From Diogma glabrata (lineage: Eukaryota > Arthropoda > Insecta > Diptera > Cylindrotomidae): DNA of 64,000 nt. The DNA lies in the NCBI GenBank assembly GCA_963693315.1, contig OY856186.1:282870412-282934411 (forward strand), in the 5' to 3' direction. The notes beneath the pieces were generated by a model. It was given only the letters and a program-made list of their open reading frames with translations. It did no database searches and was not told the DNA's origin. Below, one piece after another: positions 44,354 through 53,131 of this stretch. Position numbers and translations under genes: made by a program. How positions within the stretch are numbered: position 1 is the stretch's first letter; each line of letters starts with the position of its first letter.

Positions 44354-46147
44354 CGAACGCCCAATTCAAAAAAAACCACAAAAAATATTGTAAAAACCAA
44401 ATTTACTAAAAGAACGAACGAACTTATGGTTGTTCTCAATGTTGCTTCACCTTTCACAAAAATTCCTAAAATATTGTATATGTAAAATATAATTTATTTA
44501 TTAAATTTCAGATATGCTGAAATTCAGAATGATAAGTACCTAAAATTATTTATTGACGATAGCACCCCTAGGGGAAAATATTTATTTATTTAAATTTAAA
44601 AATAAAAATATTTGAACAGAAAATGCTTATTTATTGGATGCACCGTCTTACCTTCAGAATATTTATTTATTTTTTTTTTTTTTAAAATAAAAAGTATTTA
44701 TTTATATCTTGATGTGTTTGCTTATTTAAGAAAAAATTGTATTTACTCAAAATTATTTTCCTAAAATTTAATTTATTTAATAAAAATTTTCATTTATTTA
44801 TTCTCAAAAATTTATTGTTTTGATTTAATTTATTTTTTTATTTAATATATAGATAAGAGATTCCCAAATTCAGATTCGTCTGGAGACAACATAAAAGTAA
44901 GTATGGTTACAATGACCATTTTATTTAGTATTTGAATTATCGCGTTCGCGAGCCCACTCCAACAATGCATGTGAGAACCGACTAGAAAAGCCCCTAACGA
45001 CCAGATTCTACAGAACAGTATCTCCCCAACCTAACACAAACAATCGCAACTGTCACGATTAGACCCTAGGCCCATTTCTACTGACCCAGCTGCGGTTGTT
45101 CTACCTAAAAATAAATTATCATTAAACTAATGCCAAAGTCGAAGAACACTCCCGAACACCAGACTTCAAATCCTAAACTCCATGAAAATTGTCTATTGCA
45201 AGCTAAATGTAAAAGTGGAAAAATTTTGAAGTTGTGTGAGGTGAAGCCTCGATCCTGATAAAAAAATAAATTGGTTCTCCTCTTCATTTCATTAAAGAAG
45301 CTCCTGTGCAGGGAATGGTACTACTGGTTTGTACCTAAGTACAGACCAGCAGTAGTCATCCCCTTATCACCAGAAAACTCCTTCTGAAACGAAGAGAAGA
45401 AACCAATGAACTTCGATCGCATATCCATAATGGACAGAGGCGATCTAAGAACATAATTATGTTAAGGGGATAAGCCCCATGGATGGCTTTTTAGGCCTAC
45501 CGCTGAGAAAAAAAGATTTAATTATTACACACTTGTAAGTTAGAATTAATTGAATGTTTTTTTTGGTTGTTAATTTTTTTTTGTATAATGATTATTATAC
45601 AAAAAAAAATTAACAACCAAAAAAAACATTCAATTAATTCTAACTTCCCCCCTTTTACATCTACAAACGCTCAACTGTAGTGGAATGTACAATATTTTCA
45701 TCGAAATTAAAAAGTAGTTCGAATCTACCACAACCAAAACAAGATTTTCACCGATTATAACCTTTAGTGGTAAAGAAATTAAAATCATGTATGTATTACA
45801 CGCAGGCCAATATGCATCGTTAAACGAGCATCAAATTCGAGATCTAATTATTTGCTACACACAAAAAGTTCAAATGGCTAAATCGTTTCATCGGTTTGGT
45901 TTCTCAATTTCATCTCACCAAGAGATAAAATACTTCGATATTGTAACATAATATCCTACTCAGACCGCTACAACCGCTACCTATATACAAAAATATGAAC
46001 AAATATGTACAATTCTACAACAATTAACCTACTATATACAACTATATACAATTAAAACTACAATAGTACCACCAAAAAAATTCATTAAAAAAAATGTGGA
46101 CCCAAATCGGTTTTTTTCCAAATACAAAACATTTATATCTATATATC

Positions 46148-46180
<33 letters not shown>

Positions 46181-46231
46181 AATATATAAAATATATAGCA
46201 TATAAAATTTATAAAAACTTTTTATACTATA
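44354..46231 (-). other. Leader of the minus-strand element (part), no gene
   Basis: Between the gag start and the errantivirus insertion. Contains TTTATTTATTT-rich sequence (44480-44850), a hairpin at about 45318-45356, the perfect palindrome at 45537-45646, and a TA-repeat (46140-46235) that supplied the TATA target. The rest of the leader is at 57597-57863. Confidence 0.6.
45537..45646. repeat. Perfect 53-bp inverted repeat with 4-nt loop
   Basis: 45537-45589 and 45594-45646 are exact reverse complements around GATT, beginning AAGTTAGAATTAATTGAATG. There is no mismatch in 53 pairs. Confidence 0.9.
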
Positions 46232-46235
46232 TATA

Positions 46236-46552
46236 AGTTAATTAACCTTCATATTACATTCCTATAAATGTTTTGTCTTCTAATATCCTATTACAAATTG
46301 CATTCCGTAAAAATTTTCTCACAGAAACAAACTCATTAATTGACAAGTTTAGTTTCTGTGAAATAGAATATAATATTTCAATAAAATTATTATAAATATT
46401 GTCTATTATGCAAAAACATTGTAAAACATTTTTAGCATTAAGTTTAGAAATTTCAAATTGTAATTTACTATCTTTTTGAGTTTAATAAAGTAAAGAGGTC
46501 TTCCTCTCAAAAAATTATTTTTTTAAAATAAATAAGGAATAATTCCTTAACT
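46236..46552 (+). repeat. Errantivirus-like element 5' LTR (317 bp)
   Basis: AGTTAA ... TTAACT inverted termini, typical of gypsy-type errantiviruses. Same length as, and identical by eye to, 57280-57596. The TATA target is duplicated at 46232-46235 and 57597-57600. AATAAAG near the 3' end may be the poly(A) signal. Confidence 0.93.
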
Positions 46553-46564
46553 GGCGCCGAAACT
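46552..46564 (+). promoter_or_regulatory. Primer binding site of the errantivirus-like element
   Basis: TGGCGCCGAAAC overlaps the last base of the LTR. The same core (GCGCCGAAC) sits beside the LTR of the minus-strand element at 57850-57862. The donor tRNA was not determined. Confidence 0.75.
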
Positions 46565-47734
46565 TAAAATCAGTGGTGTGTTGTGCAAATTGAAATAAAG
46601 TTTATTGAAAGTTTTTTAGAACAGTTCAAAAAGTTTAAATTAAAATAAAGTTTTTTGAAAGTTTATTACACAAAATCCCAAAGTGAATCGCAAAATTAAT
46701 TTGCTTGGGTGTGTTACAAAAACTTTAATGTTTACTGAAAGTTATTAAACAGTTAAAACAAAAATATTTTATATTTGCAAAAATCCCAAAGTGAATCGCA
46801 AAATTAATTTGCTTGGGTACAAAAACTTTAATGAAAATACTACATTAAAGAAACAAAAATATTGTGCAATTGTTTATGGGAAAACAAGGCCCCGAAGTAA
46901 CCGAAATAATCAACGGAAAAACGGAACTCCAAAGGAACAAATTTGAAGTAGCCGCCCATACGTTGTGCCACAACAACGCAACCACCAGGAACAGACCAAG
47001 AAGATAGTCAAGAAACAAAAACATAGGAATGAATATGTTTTATTTCATCATTTTACTGTAAGTGAAATCTATAAATTTTTATTAGTTAAGAAATTTTTTT
47101 TTTGAAAATATTAAAATAAAGAAGAGATATAAATATTCTAATAAATCATAATATAAATTAAATAAAGTGAAACAAAATAAATAAATGAAATCTGAAAATA
47201 TTAAATAAATAATTAAAATTAAATAATAATTAAATAAATACCTAAATCAAAATAAATAATAATTTTGTTCATTAAAATTCAAATAATGCCTGAATAGAAA
47301 AATTAAATATAGATTTTATTCGAGAAATTTAATTAAACCTTATATTATTATCTACATTCATTTAATTTTAAGAATAAATCTACAATCATTTCTTTCTAAT
47401 AAAATAAATAAATGAATAGTTCAAAAATTTAAATGGAAAGAACTATTTCAATATATTATTAAAATCCGTTGAAAATTTTTGTTCAGTGAATTTTTGATTG
47501 TGATAACCAATCTAAAATATATTTTTCTCTCTCAATTTAAATAAAATAAGTAATTAAAATAATATTTTGACAATTTTATTCAAAAAGAAATTAAGCGACA
47601 TCTTAACAAACTGGTGATTTTTCTGTGCTTCTAAAAATTATTTTTGTGTTTTGGTTTTAATAACCACAGATTCTAGAAACTGATTGTCTGTCTAGAATAG
47701 AATTAGCTTTTATCGTAACATTTTAGCGAAACCA
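46565..47734 (+). other. Errantivirus-like leader, no gene
   Basis: AT-rich untranslated leader of about 1.2 kb with a direct repeat of cccaaagtgaatcgcaaaat (46677 and 46787). It should contain the env splice donor; I could not choose it with confidence. Confidence 0.6.
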
Positions 47735-47743
47735 TTGTATAAA

Positions 47744-49120
47744 ATGCCTTCAGATCCCAATTCTATAATTAGACCACCCATATTAAATTCTTCAATTACT
47801 AATACTGGTACAAATACCCAAATCAGTCTAGAGAGTTTGAATGTCCAAATATCACAAATTGTCAGAGATATCCTTAGACAAGACGGACAACGTCTCCTAG
47901 CAGACAGTAGTACAAACTCAGATATAAATAGTGACATTGACCAACCAATAAATATTGACAACGATAAAGCGCTTAATGATCTAGATAAAATACCAGACAT
48001 CGTTAAAAGCTTACGAGACTTTTCAGGCCAACCTGGTGAATTTAGTTCATGGAAAAAAAGTGTCGATAGAATACTTAAAATTTACGATCATCTGAAAGGT
48101 AGCCCAAAATACTACGGTATTTTAAGTGTGGTACGCAATAAAATTGTAGGGAGTGCAGATATTGCACTCGAGTCTTATAATACTCCATTAAATTGGAAAA
48201 AAATTTCAAAGTGTCTCACCCTACATTATGCGGATAAAAGAGACCTAGGTACATTAGAGTACCAGTTGACAACGCTAGTCCAGGGTAAACTTACTATACC
48301 AGAATTTTATCAAATTGTCTACCAACACCTTTCTTTAATTCTAAATAAACTGTCGTGTATGGAAATGGGTGATGAATCACTAAATAACATGACAAAAGCC
48401 TATCGTGATAAAGCATTAGATACATTTGTAAGAGGTTTGACAGGTGATTTACCTCGTCTTCTTAGTATCAGAGAACCAGTTGATTTACCTCAAGCATTAC
48501 ATCTTTGTCTGAAGTTGCAAAATATCGACTTCAGGACACAGTACGCGTATCAACACGTACAAAGACCACAACCGCTACCATTCCTACCACCTAGACAAAA
48601 TACATTACAACAATTTAGACAACCTTTTTACCCTCAGTTGCTTCACAACCCTCGGGTACCACAAAACCCAACTTTCTTCAGACCAGTTCCACCAAATAGG
48701 CCTATGCTAAATTCTTACTATCCTAATCAGATGTTGCCAAATATTCGAACTCAATGGACAAACCAATATAGACCACAATGGCAAAGACCAGAGCCTATGG
48801 ACGTAGATCGAAGTATGCAATCTAAACAGATTAACTACATGAATCGGCCTGCACAACCGAATAATATTGCTACCCAAAAGAGACAATTTTTAAGCTCAAC
48901 TCAGCAGTCACACCCTCCAAACAAGTTTCAAAGAGTTCATCACACAGAACAAAGTGCAAATGTTATACCACCAATAGAAACTGAAAACATCGAAACTAGC
49001 GTGGATGATTTTAATTCTGACGACGCGAACGAGCAAACATACGACGAATACATCGAATCTTACGATAATCCTACATTTGACCAATCCGAACAATTAGAAG
49101 ACATATATTTTTTAGACTAA
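47744..49120 (+). CDS. gag: Errantivirus-like Gag
   Basis: An intact ORF; the in-frame ATG at 47744 is chosen (the frame is open from 47735). It gives 458 residues. The central region (VKSLRDFSGQPGEFSSWKKS ... LNWKKISKCLTLHYADKRDL ... LDTFVRGLTGDLPRLL) is the capsid domain of the gypsy/errantivirus type. The C-terminal third is Pro/Gln/Asn-rich (QWQRPEPMDVDRS) and acidic at the end, with no zinc knuckle, as in other errantiviruses. Pol follows in the -1 frame. Confidence 0.9.
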   Translation: MPSDPNSIIRPPILNSSITNTGTNTQISLESLNVQISQIVRDILRQDGQRLLADSSTNSDINSDIDQPINIDNDKALNDLDKIPDIVKSLRDFSGQPGEFSSWKKSVDRILKIYDHLKGSPKYYGILSVVRNKIVGSADIALESYNTPLNWKKISKCLTLHYADKRDLGTLEYQLTTLVQGKLTIPEFYQIVYQHLSLILNKLSCMEMGDESLNNMTKAYRDKALDTFVRGLTGDLPRLLSIREPVDLPQALHLCLKLQNIDFRTQYAYQHVQRPQPLPFLPPRQNTLQQFRQPFYPQLLHNPRVPQNPTFFRPVPPNRPMLNSYYPNQMLPNIRTQWTNQYRPQWQRPEPMDVDRSMQSKQINYMNRPAQPNNIATQKRQFLSSTQQSHPPNKFQRVHHTEQSANVIPPIETENIETSVDDFNSDDANEQTYDEYIESYDNPTFDQSEQLEDIYFLD

Positions 49121-52100
49121 GCCACTCTTCGCTCCCTTACTACGAACTTAAAATTAGGAACGGAGAGTACTTAAAATTCTTAATAGACACGGGATCAAAC
49201 AAAAACTATATTCAATCGAAACATGTTCGAACTCCAATTCCCAATGACAAACCATTCTGTGCCAATTCCATTGCAGGAAGTGTTAATATAACACACCATT
49301 CCAACATAAATATTTTCGGAGACAATACAGAAAAATTGAAATTTTATATTTTACCCTGTCTTAAATCTTTTAACGGAATAATTGGCAATGACACCCTTAG
49401 AAAACTGCAAGCAGTTATTCACACGGACAAAGGACATATGATAATTTATCCAGATACAATCATTCCCCTAAAACAACACCAAACGGACGACGTAAATAGC
49501 ATTGATCTCAGAATCTCACATCTTAACACGGTGCAAAAACAGAAATTATATTCAATCGTAAAAAGTTGTCCCAAATTGTTCGCTGACCCCGACAAAAAAC
49601 TGACCTACACCACAAGAATTAAAGGAGAAATTCGTACGACTTCCGATACTCCAGTTTATTCTAAAGCTTACCCATACCCAATGGCCTTAAGAGAGGAAGT
49701 CGAAAAACAAGTTAACGAACTGCTTAAAGATGGAATCATTCGACCTTCTAGATCGCCATACAATTCTCCAGTCTGGATCGTGCCTCGAAAGGAAGACGCA
49801 TCTGGTCTGAAAAAGTATCGAATGGTGATAGACTACAGAAAGCTGAACTCTATAACCATCGCCGATAAATACCCAATACCAGAAATAAATGAAGTTCTTT
49901 CAAATCTTGGTAAAAATATGTATTTCACCACAATAGATCTCAAAAGTGGGTTCCATCAAATACCTCTTAAAACATCAGACATAGAAAAAACCGCATTTTC
50001 TATAAATAATGGGAAATTTGAATTTACACGATTACCTTTCGGTCTAAAAAATGCTCCATCGATATTCCAAAGAACACTCGATGACATTCTTAGGGAACAT
50101 ATAGCTAAAAGATGTTACGTCTACATTGACGATATAATAATATTCGGAAAAAATGAAGACGAACATTTTCAAAACCTAATACAAGTTTTTAAAACTCTTG
50201 AGGAAGCCAATATGAAAATCCAACTCGACAAGTGCAATTTTCTTCAACAAGAAGTTGAATTTTTAGGGTTTATTGTCGGAATAGATGGAATAAAACCAAA
50301 CATAAAGAAAATTAATGCAATAATCGATCTCCCAGCACCGAAGAACCTCAAAGATCTAAGATCCTTCTTAGGCATGTCAGGATATTACCGCCGTTTTATA
50401 CAAGACTATGCCAAACTAGCGAAACCCCTGACAGCCCTTTTACGAGGGGAGGATGGTCGAATCTCCAAAAATGCATCTAAAAACAAAGTAATTCATTTAA
50501 ACGAACAAGCACTCGAAGCTTTCAAGAGATTGAAAACTACTCTTGTTTCGGAAGAGGTAATGTTATCTCACCCAAACTTCACAAGAGAATTCGAGTTAAC
50601 AACAGACGCATCTGAATATGCTTTAGGAGCTGTGCTCACACAAGACAATAGACCCATCACTTACATTTCAAGAACTCTAAGTAAGACAGAAGAAAATTAT
50701 GCGACAAACGAGAAAGAAATGCTAGCTATAATATGGTCACTTAATTCCCTCAGGAATTATTTGTATGGCTCTCGTAAAGTAAAAATATTTACAGACCACC
50801 AGCCATTAACATATGCTCTTAGTAATAAGAACACAAATAGCAAAATGAAACGATGGAAAGCTATTCTCGAGGAATACAACTACGAATTAGTATATAAACC
50901 TGGAAAGTCAAACGTCGTAGCAGATTCCCTTTCCCGATTACCAAGTCCTGAAGAAATTAATGCTCTAACATCAACCCAACACAGTTCCGACAGTTCTTCA
51001 CATAATCTAGTACCAACAGTTGATGCTCCAATTAATGTTTTCCGTAATCAACTTATATTGAAAACGGACGATATTGAAACCAGCTATCAAACAAAAACCC
51101 TTTTTTCTAACTATATTAGACACATTTTCGTACAACCAAACTATTCCAAGACGGACCTCATAACAATTTTCAAAAGATACTTAAACCCCAACGTTGTAAA
51201 TGGTCTCCTTACGTCAGAATCTATTATGGGCGAGGTTCAACAAATATATCCGCTTCACTTTAAGAACTATAAAATTCGCTTTACGCAAAATATGGTAGAA
51301 GACATAGAAAATGAGGCACAACAGGATGAAATAATCAGCAGAGAGCATAGACGAGCTCATAGAAATGCATGCGAAAATCGAATGCAAATACTGCGTAAGT
51401 ACTACTTTACCAAAATGGCATCAAAAATTTCTGCCAAAGTTAAAGACTGTACTATATGCAAAGAAAATAAATACGAACGGCACCCCAACCATCAAGAAAT
51501 TCTCGCCACTCCTATACCTAATCACCCCGGACATACAATTCACATTGACATTTTCTCCACGGCAAAACATTTCGTCCTAACAGCAATTGATAAATTTACA
51601 AAATTTGCTCAAGCAAAATTAATAAAATCTCGTGCTATCGAGCACATAAAAAAGCCACTCCAAGACATATTACTGTATTTTTGTGTACCTGTAGCTGTTA
51701 TCGTAATAGATAACGAAAAATCTCTTAACTCAGCATCTATCACTGCCATGATGCAAGACGACTTTCACATTAAAGTATTTACAACTCCTCCTTTTAAAAG
51801 TGAAGTCAATGGACAAGTCGAACGGTTTCACTCAACTTTATCAGAAATCATGAGATGTTTAAAAGCAGAAGGTCCACCTCGTACATTTAAACAACTCCTC
51901 GAACGAGCGGTCAATGAGTACAACCACACGGTTCATTCGACAACTAACAAAAAACCAGTAGAGCTTTTTTTCGGACGAATTCCAAATATTAGCCCTGAAC
52001 AATTCGGACAAATACGGTTGACCAATATTGAAAAATTAAAATCAAAACAACAAAAAGATATTAATTATCATAACAAGAAACGAAAACCCATCAAACAATA

Positions 52101-52254
52101 TTCACCTGGAGATATAATCTATGTTAAACATAATAGAAGATTAGGAACGAAACTAACTGTTCGGTTCGTTCGAGAGGTAATAAGAGAAAATAAAAATTCA
52201 ACCGTTATAACCGAATCTGGGAGAACAGTACACAAATCCAACATCCGTAACTAA
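49081..52254 (+). CDS. pol: Errantivirus-like Pol polyprotein
   Basis: Open from 49081 in the -1 frame relative to gag; a separate start is not needed. Domains: protease (FLIDTGSNKNYIQ, about 49180), RT (YRMVIDYRKLNSITIADKYP; VYIDDIIIFG at about 50125), RNase H (TTDASEYALGAVLT; FTDHQPLTYAL), integrase zinc finger (HRRAHRNACENRMQ ... CTICKENK) and core (IHIDIFSTAKHF, VIDNEKSLNS, VNGQVERFHSTL, which carry D, D and E). Intact throughout. It overlaps nothing at its 3' end; env follows within about 25 bp in a different transcript. Confidence 0.93.
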   Translation, partial: PIRTIRRHIFFRLSHSSLPYYELKIRNGEYLKFLIDTGSNKNYIQSKHVRTPIPNDKPFCANSIAGSVNITHHSNINIFGDNTEKLKFYILPCLKSFNGIIGNDTLRKLQAVIHTDKGHMIIYPDTIIPLKQHQTDDVNSIDLRISHLNTVQKQKLYSIVKSCPKLFADPDKKLTYTTRIKGEIRTTSDTPVYSKAYPYPMALREEVEKQVNELLKDGIIRPSRSPYNSPVWIVPRKEDASGLKKYRMVIDYRKLNSITIADKYPIPEINEVLSNLGKNMYFTTIDLKSGFHQIPLKTSDIEKTAFSINNGKFEFTRLPFGLKNAPSIFQRTLDDILREHIAKRCYVYIDDIIIFGKNEDEHFQNLIQVFKTLEEANMKIQLDKCNFLQQEVEFLGFIVGIDGIKPNIKKINAIIDLPAPKNLKDLRSFLGMSGYYRRFIQDYAKLAKPLTALLRGEDGRISKNASKNKVIHLNEQALEAFKRLKTTLVSEEVMLSHPNFTREFELTTDASEYALGAVLTQDNRPITYISRTLSKTEENYATNEKEMLAIIWSLNSLRNYLYGSRKVKIFTDHQPLTYALSNKNTNSKMKRWKAILEEYNYELVYKPGKSNVVADSLSRLPSPEEINALTSTQHSSDSSSHNLVPTVDAPINVFRNQLILKTDDIETSYQTKTLFSNYIRHIFVQPNYSKTDLITIFKRYLNPNVVNGLLTSESIMGEVQQIYPLHFKNYKIRFTQNMVEDIENEAQQDEIISREHRRAHRNACENRMQILRKYYFTKMASKISAKVKDCTICKENKYERHPNHQEILATPIPNHPGHTIHIDIFSTAKHFVLTAIDKFTKFAQAKLIKSRAIEHIKKPLQDILLYFCVPVAVIVIDNEKSLNSASITAMMQDDFHIKVFTTPPFKSEVNGQVERFHSTLSEIMRCLKAEGPPRTFKQLLERAVNEYNHTVHSTTNKKPVELFFGRIPNISPEQFGQIRLTNIEKLKSKQQKDINYHNKKRKPIKQYSPGDIIYVKHNRRLGTKLTVRFVREVIRENKNSTVITESGRTVHKSNIRN
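49108..49168 (+). promoter_or_regulatory. -1 ribosomal frameshift signal, errantivirus-like gag/pol
   Basis: The canonical slippery heptamer T TTT TTA (49108-49114) is in Gag phase, 3 nt before the TAA (49118-49120). A 12-bp stem with one mismatch and one wobble can form between 49124-49135 and 49157-49168, 9 nt downstream. Pol is open from 49081 in the -1 frame. Confidence 0.7.
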
Positions 52255-52279
52255 TACCAACCGTTTAATTTTTATTACA

Positions 52280-52716
52280 GACATCTACTTAACCATATTA
52301 ATGCTGGAATTCAATTGCTTGATTTCACAAATTCCCTATTCGTGTCGATTAATATGGGTCATGCTAAAATACAAACTGGCTGTTTTAAGATAATCCATGT
52401 CATTGACCTAGACGAATACGAAAATGTTACACTCGAAATTTTATCGCTCATGAGTACCAATGAGTCTAGACAACATCATCTTGCTCCCTATATACTTTTT
52501 GAATTGGATCAAGTTCAAAACTTAATTTTAAATTTAAAACCACACCAAAGAAAGAGGTCACTTAATTTCATAGGAAGCGCATGGAAATGGATCGCAGGTA
52601 ATCCAGACCATGACGATTTTATAACTATTAAAGAAAAAATTAATAATGTTTTATATAATAATAATAAACAAGTTGTAATAAATAATTTAATAACTGAACG
52701 ATTAAACAATGGGTAG
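52280..52716 (+). pseudogene. env: Errantivirus-like env, 5' part (interrupted by a LINE)
   Basis: A TTTTTATTACAG splice acceptor at about 52269-52280 opens a frame without an ATG, as expected for an errantivirus env made from a spliced mRNA whose leader supplies the start. The frame reads through a surface-subunit-like part and, at about 52543-52560, a furin-type basic site (QRKR) followed by a hydrophobic glycine-containing segment typical of a fusion peptide in this family. At 52710 the frame runs into a LINE and stops within 6 bases. The rest of env is at 56143-57246, so this copy cannot make a whole envelope protein. Confidence 0.85.
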
Positions 52717-52869
52717 CGAAAATCCGAAATTCTACGTCCACGCCGTGCTACCTGGGTAACGCTAACAGAATTAGGTTGGTGTAGTTGAGAGGGGCAGAGT
52801 AAATACTGCTTATACTCAATGATTCTGCACCATGGCGAGTCATTGGCGCCATAAAACCAATGCAACTCA

Positions 52870-53031
52870 AGCGTCTGTTCTCCATGTTAGGGGCGGCTTG
52901 GAGCGGGCGTCTGTCTTGGATCAAGCGGCTCGCTATATAAATGTGTAGAAAGCGTCTGTTCTCCATGTTAGGGGCGGCTTGCAGCGGGCGTCTGACTTGG
53001 ATCAAGCGGCTCGCTATATAAACGTGTAAAA
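52870..53031 (+). promoter_or_regulatory. Two 81-bp tandem 5' units of the LINE
   Basis: Units starting at 52870 and 52951 (agcgtctgttctccatgtta) are nearly identical and each ends with GCTCGCTATATAAA. Tandem 5' units with a TATA-like element are typical of LINE internal promoters. Promoter activity is inferred. Confidence 0.65.
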
Positions 53032-53131
53032 AGGTTGTTTCTGGTGACCTTAAGATGCAGAACGAACCCATTCACGAAAATTTGGGTTGGGCGAAGGGCT
53101 AACACCCCATTTCCGTAAAAAAATTATTGTC

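Noticed and set aside
46140..46235. TA-rich tract as a replication origin or regulatory site
   Set aside because: A simple TA microsatellite explains it; it only served as the TATA insertion target.
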